A stretch of DNA of 62,326 nt from contig JAHBZL010000032.1 of the NCBI GenBank assembly GCA_019635485.1, forward strand, positions 1-62,326, given 5' to 3'. Below, in pieces: positions 17,318-26,348 of this stretch (position 1 is the first letter of the stretch; each line of letters starts with the position of its first letter). Origin of the DNA: Piscinibacter sp. GTDB lineage: Bacteria; Pseudomonadota; Gammaproteobacteria; Burkholderiales; Burkholderiaceae_C. Both the position numbers and the translations under genes were made by a program. The notes below the pieces were generated by a model. It did no database searches. It was not told the DNA's origin and worked only from the letters and a program-made list of their open reading frames with translations.

Positions 17318-18424
17318 ATGCGCCCCTTCCTCGCCACCCTGCTGAACCTCGTCCTCGGGCACGAGAAGGCGCAGCGGGCCGGCCTGGCGCTCACTTTCAC
17401 GGCGATCGGCATCTACACCTTCAGCCTGCTGCTGCAGGCCGTCAACGTCCGCCTCGGTTTCGTCGACGAACGCGAGGCCCTGGCGCTGACGCTGCTGATC
17501 GCCGCCGCACAGGTCGCCTTCTACGTGCTGATCCGCAGCGGCTGGAGCCGGCGCTTCGGCGACGCCTCGCTGGTCATGCCCCAGATGGCCTTCGGCCTGG
17601 TCGCGCTGGCGCTCGCCTACCTGATCGATGCGCATGTGCGCGGCATGCTGCTGATGCTGGTGGCGCTGGTGCTGAGCTACGGCTCGTTCACGCTCTCCCC
17701 GCGCGGCTGCCGCGGCATGGGCCTGTTCGCCGTGCTGCTGCTCGGGGCGGTGATGGCCTTCGCGGCCGTGCACGACCCCGCGCGCTTCCATCCGGTGATC
17801 GAGGCCCAGCACTTCGCGTTCGCCGCGGTGGTGCTGCCGACGATCGGCTACCTGGCCGGCGTGCTGAGCAAGCTGCGCCTGGACCTGCGGCGGCAGCGCC
17901 AGGAACTGCGCGACGCGCTCGAGCGGCTGAACCGGCTCGCGACGATCGACGAGCTGACGGGCTTGCCCAACCGGCGCTGCCTGCTGGAGCACGTCCCGCA
18001 CGAGCTCGCGCGCTGCCGGCGCGAATCGCAGGCGCTGACGGTGGCGCTGATCGACCTGGACCACTTCAAGCGCATCAACGACACGCTCGGGCACGCCGCC
18101 GGCGACGCCGTGCTGCGCCGCTTCGCCGTCGATGCGCAGCAAGTACTGCGCACCAGCGACACCATGGCCCGCTGGGGCGGCGAGGAGTTCCTGGTGCTGA
18201 TGCCCGACTGCACGGTGCCCGAGGCCTGCGCGGTGCTCGAGCGCCTGCGTCGGCACCTGGCCCGGCGCGGCGACGGCTCGGCTTCCCCGGCCCCCGCCGT
18301 CACCTTCTCGGCCGGCGTGGCCGAACTCGGCCGGCACGAGGACCTGACCACGACGCTGCGGCGCGCCGACGAAGCGCTGTACGCCGCGAAGGCGCGCGGG
18401 CGCGACTGTGTCGAAACGGCCTGA
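17318..18424 (+). CDS. Membrane diguanylate cyclase (GGDEF)
   Basis: 368 aa. About six hydrophobic segments in residues 20-185 form an N-terminal membrane sensor, then a short coiled coil (LRQRQELRDALERLNRLA) and a GGDEF domain from about 200. The active-site loop is GGEEF (ARWGGEEFLVLMPD) and an inhibitory I-site RxxD (RTSD) lies five residues before it, so the enzyme should make cyclic di-GMP with product inhibition. No EAL domain. A PilZ/YcgR receptor is encoded at 54854. Confidence 0.92.
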   Translation: MRPFLATLLNLVLGHEKAQRAGLALTFTAIGIYTFSLLLQAVNVRLGFVDEREALALTLLIAAAQVAFYVLIRSGWSRRFGDASLVMPQMAFGLVALALAYLIDAHVRGMLLMLVALVLSYGSFTLSPRGCRGMGLFAVLLLGAVMAFAAVHDPARFHPVIEAQHFAFAAVVLPTIGYLAGVLSKLRLDLRRQRQELRDALERLNRLATIDELTGLPNRRCLLEHVPHELARCRRESQALTVALIDLDHFKRINDTLGHAAGDAVLRRFAVDAQQVLRTSDTMARWGGEEFLVLMPDCTVPEACAVLERLRRHLARRGDGSASPAPAVTFSAGVAELGRHEDLTTTLRRADEALYAAKARGRDCVETA

Positions 18425-18574
18425 AACCAGGGGCGGCGATGGGCCCTCCGTTTTGGCCTGCGACAGCACGCGTAAGGCCATGCTGCCGCGGCCGACACTT
18501 CCCACCTCCGCGGTGGTTGTCAGGCCCTAGCGCAAGCTCGAAGATGCGGCCAACACCCCGACAGCAACGCACGC

Positions 18575-21241
18575 GTGGCCCACGAGATCTTCATCAGCTA
18601 TTCATCCCGGCACCGCGACCTGACGCGCCAGCTCGCCGCGGCGATCGAGGCGCAGCACGGCGCCGGGTCGGTCTGGTGGGACCACGCGCTGGAAGCGCGC
18701 GGGCCGTACGCCACGCAGATACGCGCCGCCCTCGACGCGGCACGTGTCGTCGTCGTGATCTGGAGCGCCGGCGCGCAGGTCTCGGAGTACGTCTACGCCG
18801 AAGCGGTGCTGGCGCACGCGGCCCACAAGCTCGTCAACGTGCGCCCGGCCGATACGCTTTTTGCGCAGATCCCGGAGCCGTTCAACATCCACCACGTCGA
18901 GGCACTGGACGCGACCGACCGCATCCTGCAGGCCATCGACGGCCTGATGGCAGGCCGTGCGCTGCAGACAGTCGTCCCGCTGCACGTGCTGTACGAGCGC
19001 CAGCATGGGCAGAAGCTGGTCGACCCGAAACAGTCCGCATTGCCGGCCGACGTGCTCGACATCAGCCGAGCCAACTGCTGCAGGCACGCTACGAACAGGT
19101 CGGCTACCTCGACGCCACCGGCCAGCGCGAGGCGATGCTGCGCTGGGCGCTCGAGCATCCACGCCGCGCCGCGGGGCGGCTGCTGCATGGCCCCGGCGGT
19201 GTCGGCAAGACGCGCCTGCTGATCGACGTGGCCGCCCACCTGCGACGCGAGCACGGCTGGATGGCCGGCTTCGTCGAGCGTGCGCCCGCACAGGCCGACG
19301 ACTTGCAACACCGCCAGCGGCGCCAGGCGTTGCGGCAGCTGGTGGAGTTGGGCGAGGAGCCCGGGCTGCTGCTGGTGCTGGACTATGCCGAGGGCCGGCG
19401 CGAGGAACTGGTCGAACTGGCCGGGTGGATCGAGGCCCGTGCGGAGCCCGCACGCCGCCCGGTGCGGCTCGTGTTGCTGGCGCGAGGCTCGGGCGAATGG
19501 TGGCAGCGGCTGGCGGAGGAACAAGACGAGGTGCAGGCCCTGTTTGGCGACAGGCCGAGCTGGCCGGCACTGATCTCGTTGCCGCCCTTCGACTCGGCGG
19601 CCCAACGGCTAGCGCTGTTCGACGCGGGCTGCGCCGCCTACCGGTCGATCCTGATGCGGCAGGGCCTGGCCTGCCCCGAGGGTGACGCGCCCGACGCCCT
19701 GCGCCGGCGCATCGAGACCGGCGAGAAACGCAGCCGACCGCTCTCGATCCAGATGGAGTCGCTGGTCTGGCTGGCTGGAGGGACGCCGAACGGCGACTCC
19801 GGCGGCGTGGCCGGGCTGCTCGACCAGGTGCTGGGCCTGGAGCGGCGGCATTGGGTCAAGGCCTGCGGCACCTTGGACGACGCGGCACTGACCGAACTCG
19901 AGCGCGGCCTGGCGCAGCTCACTCTGCTGCAGGGCGCGCCGGAGGCGGCTGCGGCCGACCGGTTGCTGGAGCTCGACGCCTACTACGGCGGCCGACGCCA
20001 GGCGCCGGTGGACCGCGCCCCGGTGCTGTCGCGCCTGAGTCGCCTGTACGGCGACGGGCGTGGCGGCCTGCTGCCGCTCGAACCCGATCTGCTCGGAGAG
20101 CATCTCGTCGCACGAGCCGCCGACGAACGGTTGCTCGATACCTGTGTCGGCTGGATCGATGCCGCCGAGGACGCAGCCCCCGAGGATGCCACTGCGCGCC
20201 GCCAGGCGAGCGCGCGACGTGAGGTCCTCGCGACGGTGCTTCAGCGTGCGACGGCACCGGAACACGGCGCACCCGTACAGGCCCGGGTCGGCCAGGTGAT
20301 CGACCGCTTGCTGGCGGCCCATCTGGCACGCTGGGCGCCGGCGGTGGTGGCCACTGTGGTCGAGACGCCCGGCACCCTGCTGTCGCGGCTGGCAGAGCGT
20401 CTGCCGGCCCTCGATCCAGCGTCCCTGGCCGCCCTGGACGAGGCCTTTCCGCTGCAGACCCTGACGCTGGACGAGCTGGCCCTCGAGGTGGCTCAACGCC
20501 GGCTGGACCTCGAACGACTGGCCGCCGCGGCCGAAACTGTGGACACCCCGGACCGCGACGCCAGTCTGGCGGCCCGCTTCGGGAACCTGGGCCTGCGACT
20601 TTCGGCGACGGGCCGCCGCGAAGATGCGCTGGCCGCCACCGACGAGGCCGTGCAGATCTACCGCCGCCTCGCACAGGCCCGGCCCGACGCCTTCGGGCCC
20701 GATCTGGCGGGGAACCTGAACAACCTGGGCAGCAGGCTTTCCGACCTCGGCCGCCGCGAGGACGCGCTGGCCGCCACCGACGAGGCCGTGCAGATCCACC
20801 GCCGCCTCGCCCAGGCCCGGCCCGATGCCTTCGGGCCCGATCTGGCGGCGAGCCTGAACAACCTGGGCAGCGTGCTTTCCGGCCTCGGCCGCCGCGAGGA
20901 CGCGCTGGCCGCCACCGACGAGGCCGTGCAGATCTACCGCCGCCTCGCCCAGGCCCGGCCCGACGCCTTCGGACCCGCTCTGGCGACGAGCCTGGGTGCG
21001 CATTCGATGGCATTGGCGGGCGCCGGACGGCATGCCGAGGCGACGGCGAGCGCCGAGGAGGGGCTGACGATATTGCTGCCGATGCTCGAGCAATTTCCCG
21101 AGGCCTTCGGCAAGCTGGCCCTTGCGCTGGCCCGGAGCCACTTGCAGTACGCCGAGGCGGCGACGCAAGGAGCCCAACGTCGACCTTCTGGCCAGGGTGG
21201 TCTCGGTCCTGGGGCTGGACACGAAATCCGCCACCGATTGA
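18575..21241 (+). pseudogene. TIR-STAND NTPase-TPR protein with two compensating frameshifts
   Basis: Reads as one protein of about 888 aa in three segments. (a) From GTG 18575 a TIR domain (HEIFISYSS, SVWWDHALEARGP, WSAGAQVSEYVYAEA; putative NADase glutamate E76). This frame runs to a stop at 19222. (b) After a -1 shift near 19071 (ADVLDIS to PSQLLQARYEQVGYL) the next frame holds a P-loop NTPase with Walker A GPGGVGKTRLL, Walker B LLLVLDYAEG, and three 46-aa TPR repeats. (c) After a +1 shift near 21166 it ends RKEPNVDLLARVVSVLGL... at TGA 21239-21241, back in the TIR frame. TIR-STAND-TPR proteins act as NLR-like phage sensors that deplete NAD in known systems. It could be a decaying gene, two base-call errors, or two coupled proteins (an in-frame ATG exists at about 19135). 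No partner gene is seen. Confidence 0.75.
20611..21012 (+). repeat. 138-bp tandem repeats encoding TPR units
   Basis: Units begin at 20611, 20749 and 20887 with GGCCGCCGCGA, exactly 138 bp (46 codons) apart, and are almost identical over most of their length. Each encodes GRREDALAATDEAVQIYRRL followed by AQARPDAFGP and a LNNLGS-type turn, a kinesin-light-chain-like TPR. The near identity at DNA level points to recent expansion and a risk of copy-number change or assembly collapse. Confidence 0.9.
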
Positions 21242-21279
21242 GGCCCCGGCACCGGAGCGAGCAAGCGGCAGCGCGCCGC

Positions 21280-22818
21280 TCAATCCCCCAGCAACTTCCT
21301 CTTCAACCGGATCTTCGCCATCTCCTCGACGTTCGCTCGCTGCGGCGCGCCGAAGCGGCGCTCGACGAGTTCGAGGTAGGCCGGGTGCGTGAAGTAGGTC
21401 TGGAAGGCCTCGTCGCGGAAGCGCAGCACCTCGGCCGCGCTGACATGCTTGGTCGCGAGCGGCTCGCAGTCGTAGGACAGGAACGCGTAGCCGGCATAGC
21501 TCTCCGGCAGCTTCCAGCCGTTGCGGATCGCCTGGCGGTAGATCGGGCTGCCGGGCAGCGCCTGGCAGGGATACATGTTGGCCATCTCGGTGTTCAGCTC
21601 GAGCGCGAGGTCCAGCGTCTGCTGCATGGTCTCGAGCGTGTCGTCCGGGAAGCCGAAGATGTAGTTGCTGATGACGTTGATGTCCGCATCGCGCACGGTC
21701 TTGCAGACCTCGCGGATGTTGACCTCCTGGAAGCTGCCCTTGCTGACTTCCTTGCGCACCGTCTGGCTGCCGGCCTCGATGCCGAGCGCGAGCCAGTTGA
21801 CGCCGGCCCTCTTGAAGGTCTCCAGCGCCGCCGGGCGCACGGTATCGACGCGCGAATAGGTCCACATGTTCAGGCCGAGCCGGCGGTCGATCACGTCGGC
21901 GAGCAGCGGCTCGTAGTAGCGCCGGTTCAGGAAGAACATCTCGTCGCTGATGCGCAGCGTCTGCACGCCCATGCCGGCCAGCTTCTCCATCTCGGCGGCG
22001 ATAAAGCTCGGGCTCCAGAAGCGCATGCCGCGCGAGTGGGCGGCGTGCACGTCCTCGCCGTTGTCGCTGCGGTTGACGATGTTGATCATGCAGAAGTCGC
22101 AGCCGAAATTGCAGCCCAGCGAGGTGTAGATCGCGGCGAACGGCGTGCGCTTCGCGTGGTCGAAGCCGGCATGCCAGAAGTGCGCACGGTACAGGTCGAG
22201 CGGGCGCTCGCGGTACGGCAGCAGGTCCCAGGCGTAGCCGGGCAGGTCCTGGTCCATCCGCTCCTGCGGCACGACGGACTGCGGCGGGTTCAGCCACAGC
22301 ATCGGCTTGCCGTCGCGGTCGCGCTTCTTCCAGCCGATGCCGGCCACCTTGGCCAGGTCGTCCTTCAGATTGCCGCGCAGCAGGTTGTGCAGCGCGTACA
22401 CGCCTTCGTTGAGGAACACGATGTCGACGTACGGCAGCGCCAGCACCTCGCGCGGCAACGCGCTGGTGTGCGAGCCGACAAAGCCGATCGGCAGCTCCGG
22501 CGCGTGCTGCTTGATGGCCTCGGCCAGGCGCGTCGCGCCGATCATGCTGGTGGTGCCGGAGTTCGGGTTCTGGCCGTAGACCACGAACACCACCAGGCGC
22601 GGCTTCAGGTCCTTGGCGCGCTGCACGGCCGCCTCGAGGCTCAGCTTCTCGGCGTCGCAGTCCATGATCGCGGCGCCGAAGCCCTTGGCCCGGCAGCTCT
22701 GCGCGAGCAGCAGCGCCCAGGTCGGCGGTTCGATCGCCGAGTAGGTGGCCGCCAGGCCCTGGTAGGCCTGGGCCGAGGAATCCGGGTGGATCAGCAGGAC
22801 GTCGAGCGCGCGGTCCAT
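21280..22818 (-). CDS. B12-binding-type radical SAM protein
   Basis: 512 aa. The N-terminal 200 residues look like a cobalamin-binding Rossmann domain (VLLIHPDSS, VFVVYGQNPNSG, PIGFVGSHTSALP), though a clear DxHxxG is not visible. The radical SAM core has C236-x3-C240-x2-C243 (CNFGCDFC), then LGIEAGSQTVRKEVSKG and GFPDDTLETM. Such enzymes perform methylations or rearrangements on sugars, lipids or other unactivated carbons. Last gene of the minus-strand sugar operon; a GC-rich repeat separates it from the upstream glycosyltransferase. It ends 38 nt from the end of the TIR gene, convergent. Confidence 0.85.
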   Translation of the reverse strand: MDRALDVLLIHPDSSAQAYQGLAATYSAIEPPTWALLLAQSCRAKGFGAAIMDCDAEKLSLEAAVQRAKDLKPRLVVFVVYGQNPNSGTTSMIGATRLAEAIKQHAPELPIGFVGSHTSALPREVLALPYVDIVFLNEGVYALHNLLRGNLKDDLAKVAGIGWKKRDRDGKPMLWLNPPQSVVPQERMDQDLPGYAWDLLPYRERPLDLYRAHFWHAGFDHAKRTPFAAIYTSLGCNFGCDFCMINIVNRSDNGEDVHAAHSRGMRFWSPSFIAAEMEKLAGMGVQTLRISDEMFFLNRRYYEPLLADVIDRRLGLNMWTYSRVDTVRPAALETFKRAGVNWLALGIEAGSQTVRKEVSKGSFQEVNIREVCKTVRDADINVISNYIFGFPDDTLETMQQTLDLALELNTEMANMYPCQALPGSPIYRQAIRNGWKLPESYAGYAFLSYDCEPLATKHVSAAEVLRFRDEAFQTYFTHPAYLELVERRFGAPQRANVEEMAKIRLKRKLLGD

Positions 22819-22897
22819 CAGTACCGCCCGGCCGTTCCGAAGGTACTGAGCGCCCCCTTGGGGGGCCGCGAGCGCAGCGAGCTTGGGGGTTTCATCA
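22819..22897. repeat. GC-rich dyad repeat inside the sugar operon
   Basis: The 82-nt spacer holds GGTACTG and CAGTACC copies in inverted order (CAGTACCG ... AAGGTACTGAG), then CCCCCTTGGGGGG and GCGAGCGCAGCGAGCTTGGGGG. This is the clearest example of the GC-rich spacer element family seen through the window. Confidence 0.6.
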
Positions 22898-22900
22898 TGT

Positions 22901-24022
22901 TCAGTTCCAGTACTTGGGCGTGATGCCGTTGCGGATCCAGGTCAGGATCTGCGCCACGCGGTGTTCCGAGCTGTGGTGCTGCTGCGCATTGGCCAGCGCA
23001 GCGGCACCGATGCGCTGCGCCAGGCCGGCTTCGCGCTTCAGGCGATCCAGCGCGGCGGCGAGCTTGTCCGGATCGTCGTCGTCGAACAGCAGGATCTGCT
23101 CGCCGTCGGCGAACAGCCGCGCGGTCTGCGGGTGGCCCGGGATGCGCCACGACACCACCGGCTGGCCGATCGCCATGCTCTCGACCACGCGGCCGGCGTA
23201 GGTCTTGACGAAGCTCGGCAGGTTGACGGTCGCGAGGCTGTTCGAGAGCCCGTCGAGGAACAGGTCGAACAGCTTGGCGCGCACCTGCTGCGCGGTGTCG
23301 ACGTAGTGCTCCCACTCGGCCTGGCGGTACCCCGAAGCCAGCAGCTGCTCGCGCACCGGGTTGTGCAGCTGGTCGAACAGCTGCGGCACCGGCGTGGCGT
23401 GCTCGCCGGAGGCGCGGAACGCGAGCAGGCCCGCGAGGCGCGGGTTCTGCAGGTACTTGGCGCGGCGCGCGTAGCCGCTGCCGATGAAGACCGCCGGCGC
23501 GTCGACGTCCGGCCGGCTGGCGCGGAAGAAGCGGCGCGGCACGTGGCACGGCGTCCAGACCGCCTGCGCGCCCCAGTTCTCGACGTGGCGCACGTCCAGC
23601 TCGTCGACCACGCAGAAGTGCGTCACGTGCGGCAGCACGGCGCGCTGCATCAGCGGCACGCGCCGGCCCAGCTCGGGCACCTCGGCGTAGTCCGCCGGGT
23701 CGTAGTGCAGCGTCTCCATCACGATGCCCACGCGCACCGGCGCGAGCGTCGCGAGCCAGGCGAAGTCGGACTCCGTGAGCGGCGGCGGCGCCTCCCAGTC
23801 CGGGCGCTGGCCCAGCACATGGGTGACGTCGTTGATCCAGACCTGGTCGAAGCGGTGGTCGCCGACGATCTTCGGCGCCCAGCTCCAGCACGAGGTGAAC
23901 AGCACCAGCACCTCGTGGCCGGCGGCGCGCAGGCCCTCGACGTAGGCCATGTGGGTGGTGTAGGACCACTGGCGGGCCGAGGCCCACACCCGCATGTCGT
24001 GCTGGACGTAGAGGATCTTCAC
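22901..24022 (-). CDS. GT-B glycosyltransferase
   Basis: 373 aa. It begins MKILYVQHDMRVWASARQWS and has a C-terminal donor-binding half with YAGRVVESMAIGQPVVSWRIPG and FADGEQILLFDDDDPDKLAAAL, typical of GT1/GT4-like or CgeB-like GT-B enzymes (conserved ESMAxGxPV loop). Probably adds a sugar made by this operon to a surface glycan. It is 25 nt downstream of the SDR gene. Confidence 0.78.
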   Translation of the reverse strand: MKILYVQHDMRVWASARQWSYTTHMAYVEGLRAAGHEVLVLFTSCWSWAPKIVGDHRFDQVWINDVTHVLGQRPDWEAPPPLTESDFAWLATLAPVRVGIVMETLHYDPADYAEVPELGRRVPLMQRAVLPHVTHFCVVDELDVRHVENWGAQAVWTPCHVPRRFFRASRPDVDAPAVFIGSGYARRAKYLQNPRLAGLLAFRASGEHATPVPQLFDQLHNPVREQLLASGYRQAEWEHYVDTAQQVRAKLFDLFLDGLSNSLATVNLPSFVKTYAGRVVESMAIGQPVVSWRIPGHPQTARLFADGEQILLFDDDDPDKLAAALDRLKREAGLAQRIGAAALANAQQHHSSEHRVAQILTWIRNGITPKYWN

Positions 24023-24047
24023 GCCGCGCTCGCGAGTCCGAACTTGC

Positions 24048-24986
24048 TCAGACGTTGCCGTGCACGGTGTTCTTGATCATCGTGAAGCCCTTGATCAGCT
24101 CCGCGATGCCGGCGTCCAGCGTCACGGCCGGCTTGAAGCCGGTGGCCTCCAGCTTGGCGTTGGAGACGATGTAGTTGCGCTGGTCCGGGTCCTTGCCGAC
24201 GGCCGCGTCCTGGAACACGAAGTCCGGGACCTGCTTCGCGATGTGCTGGCAGAGCTCGCGCTTGGACACGTTGGCCTCGGACAGGCCGACGTTGTAGATC
24301 TGCCCGCGCATGGCCTCGAAGTTGGCCAGGCCGTGCAGGAACACGCGCGCCACGTCGCGCACGTGCACGTAGTTGCGCTTGAAGTCACCCTCGAACAGCA
24401 CGACGAAGCGGTCGTGCACCGCCCGGTAGGTGAAGTCGTTGACGAGCAGGTCGATGCGCATGCGCGGCGACATGCCGAACACGGTCGCGAGGCGGAAGCT
24501 GATCGCGTTCTCGCGCTGCATCAGCTCGCCCTCGATCGCCACCTTCTCGCGCGCGTACAGCGAGATCGGGCGCAGCGGCGATTCCTCGGTGCAGAAGTTG
24601 TTCTCGTCGCCGGTGCCGTAGGCGCTGTTGGTGGTCGGCATCAGGATGCGCTGCTGGCGCGACATCAGGCGCAGCATCATCAGGATCGCGTCGTGGTTGA
24701 CCGTCTTGGCGCCCACCGGGTCCTGGTTGCACATCGGTGCGCCGACCAGCGCGGCCAGCGGGATCACGATGTCGGCCTTCTTCAGCAGCGGCGCGATCGT
24801 GCTCTCGACACGGATGTCGCCCTTGACGACCGAGAAGTTCGGGTCGTGGCAGACGTGGTTCAGGCTGGTCTGCCTGAACATGAAGCTGTCCAGCACCGTG
24901 ACCCGGTGCCCGGCCGCGAGCAGCGCGGGGACCATCGTGGAGCCGAGGTAGCCGGCACCGCCGGTGACGAGGATGTCGTAGGCCAT
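24048..24986 (-). CDS. NAD-dependent epimerase/dehydratase (extended SDR)
   Basis: 312 aa. NAD-binding VTGGAGYLGSTMVPALL at residues 7-23, acceptor-site region MPTTNSAYGTG and the catalytic Y-x3-K pair in ISLYAREKVAIEGELM. The loop after Thr lacks the Asp-Glu pair typical of 4,6-dehydratases, so an epimerase or 4-keto reductase on an NDP-sugar is more likely. In the operon it follows gmhA and precedes a glycosyltransferase, consistent with tailoring a GDP-heptose or GDP-deoxyhexose. Confidence 0.85.
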   Translation of the reverse strand: MAYDILVTGGAGYLGSTMVPALLAAGHRVTVLDSFMFRQTSLNHVCHDPNFSVVKGDIRVESTIAPLLKKADIVIPLAALVGAPMCNQDPVGAKTVNHDAILMMLRLMSRQQRILMPTTNSAYGTGDENNFCTEESPLRPISLYAREKVAIEGELMQRENAISFRLATVFGMSPRMRIDLLVNDFTYRAVHDRFVVLFEGDFKRNYVHVRDVARVFLHGLANFEAMRGQIYNVGLSEANVSKRELCQHIAKQVPDFVFQDAAVGKDPDQRNYIVSNAKLEATGFKPAVTLDAGIAELIKGFTMIKNTVHGNV

Positions 24987-25008
24987 GGTGGGATCTCTTT
25001 CGGAAGGT

Positions 25009-25599
25009 TCAGGCAGCGTCGAACAGGGCCGCCTCGACGCATTCGCACAGCGTATGCGCCATCACGATGTGCAGTTCCTGGATCGTGCTGGTGGCCGTGC
25101 CGGGCGCGACCAGGCAGTGGTCCGCGAGCGAACGCGCGGCGCCGCCGCTGCGGCCGGTGAAGACGATGCTCGGGATGTCCATGCGACGGCACTGCTCGAG
25201 GGCTCGCAGGATGTTCGGCGATTCGCCCGAGGTGGTAATGCCGAGAAAGATGTCCTTTTCCGTCGCTTTCCCGGCCAGCTGGCGGGCGAACACCTGGTCG
25301 AAGCCGTAGTCGTTGCCGATCGCGGTCAGGATCGAGCTGTCGGTGGTCAGCGCCTCGGCCGGCAGCGGCGCACGGTCGCGCGCGAGCTTGCTGACGAACT
25401 CGGCCGCCAGGTGCTGCGCGTCGGCGGCCGAGCCGCCGTTGCCGGCGACGTACAGGCGGCCGCCGCGCTCGTAGCGCTCCACCACCGCGTCGACGGCGCG
25501 CGCGAAGGCCGCCAGCGTGGGCGCGTCGCCCAGCAGCTGCTGCTTGGCGCCGATCGAGGCGTCGAGGTTGCGGCGGATGCGTTCAACCGGCGAGGACAT
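25009..25599 (-). CDS. gmhA: GmhA-type sedoheptulose-7-phosphate isomerase
   Basis: 196 aa, normal for GmhA. Converts sedoheptulose 7-phosphate to D-glycero-D-manno-heptose 7-phosphate. SIS-domain motifs: VAGNGGSAADAQHLAAEF, LTTDSSILTAIGNDYGF, ITTSGESPNILRAL and a C-terminal HIVMAHTLCE helix with the catalytic His. The ATG overlaps the 3' end of the nucleotidyltransferase gene by 17 nt, so the two are coupled. Confidence 0.93.
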   Translation of the reverse strand: MSSPVERIRRNLDASIGAKQQLLGDAPTLAAFARAVDAVVERYERGGRLYVAGNGGSAADAQHLAAEFVSKLARDRAPLPAEALTTDSSILTAIGNDYGFDQVFARQLAGKATEKDIFLGITTSGESPNILRALEQCRRMDIPSIVFTGRSGGAARSLADHCLVAPGTATSTIQELHIVMAHTLCECVEAALFDAA

Positions 25600-26302
25600 G
25601 AGGCTCTCCCTGGGGCAGGACGTCGGCCGCGCGGTGGTAGTCCGCCGGCACGCCGATGTCGATGAAGGCGCCGTCGCAGACGCGGCCGGCAAAGCGCTGG
25701 CCGGCGGCGACGAGGCGCGGGAACAGGTCGTTCTCGAGCGAGAGCGGCTGGGTCGTGTCGCCGTCCAGGCCACGCAGCGCCGCCGGGCGGAACCAGTAGA
25801 CGCCGCCGTTGGCCTGCGGCGCGTCGGGCGCACGTAACGCGGTGATGCGGCCGTCGCGGCCCAGCGCCACGCCCATGTAGCGGGCCGGGTCGTCGTGGCG
25901 GAACAGCGCGAAGCACCAGTCGGCGTCGTGCTTCGCCGCGCTCGCGGCGAGCTCGTCCAGGCGCACGTCGAAGAAGGTGTCGCCGTTGAGCAGCAGCGCC
26001 GGACGGTCGTCCGGCAGCCGCGCGGCGGCCAGCAGCAGCGCGCCGCCGGTGCCCCGGGGCGTCGCCTCGACGGCGTAGTCGATCGCGGCACCCCGGTAGC
26101 GGGCGCCGAAGTGGCCGCTGATCGCCTCGTGCCGGTAACCGACCGAGAGGATGAAGCGGCCGACGCCCTGCGCGATCCAGAAGTCGAGCTGGTGCTCGAG
26201 GAAGGGTCGCCCGGCGATCGGCGCCATGGGTTTGGGCAGGTCGGGGACGGCGCTGCGCAGCCGTGTTCCCAGGCCGCCCGCCAGGATGATGGCCGTGGTC
26301 AT
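25583..26302 (-). CDS. hddC: HddC-like heptose-1-phosphate guanylyltransferase
   Basis: 239-aa NTP-transferase. Signature LAGGLGTRLR at residues 7-16, LPKPMAPI and the metal-binding GDTFF (LLLNGDTFFDVRL). Family members in GDP-heptose operons activate D-glycero-alpha-D-manno-heptose 1-phosphate to the GDP form. Assignment to HddC rests on its position between gmhA and hddA in one operon; other hexose-1-phosphate transferases look alike. Confidence 0.82.
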   Translation of the reverse strand: MTTAIILAGGLGTRLRSAVPDLPKPMAPIAGRPFLEHQLDFWIAQGVGRFILSVGYRHEAISGHFGARYRGAAIDYAVEATPRGTGGALLLAAARLPDDRPALLLNGDTFFDVRLDELAASAAKHDADWCFALFRHDDPARYMGVALGRDGRITALRAPDAPQANGGVYWFRPAALRGLDGDTTQPLSLENDLFPRLVAAGQRFAGRVCDGAFIDIGVPADYHRAADVLPQGEPHVLAG

Positions 26303-26345
26303 GACCGCCTCTCGTCCGACGGGTACGTCGGTCGCATCTCGTGCG
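26300..26345. repeat. Short dyad repeat (CCGACG-GGTA-CGTCGG)
   Basis: In the 46-nt gap between the ColD-like gene and hddC: arms CCGACG and CGTCGG at 26316-26321 and 26326-26331. The minus-strand context closely matches the dyad in the fliI N-terminus at 60044-60065, so it seems to be a shorter copy of the same element. Confidence 0.55.
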
Positions 26346-26348
26346 GCT

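Noticed and set aside
19060-19085. Programmed -1 frameshift in the TIR-STAND gene
   Set aside because: No X-XXY-YYZ slippery heptamer is visible at the junction; a mutation, a sequence error or independent translation is more likely.
20611-21012. Regular repeats as a possible CRISPR array
   Set aside because: The 138-bp units are contiguous, coding, and have no short repeat/unique spacer pattern; they are TPR codons.
15913-22923. A 7-kb open frame on the plus strand
   Set aside because: Most of it is a stop-free shadow caused by high GC content: it runs through the peroxidase, the cyclase and the antisense of the radical SAM gene. Only the part between about 19070 and 21166 encodes recognisable domains.
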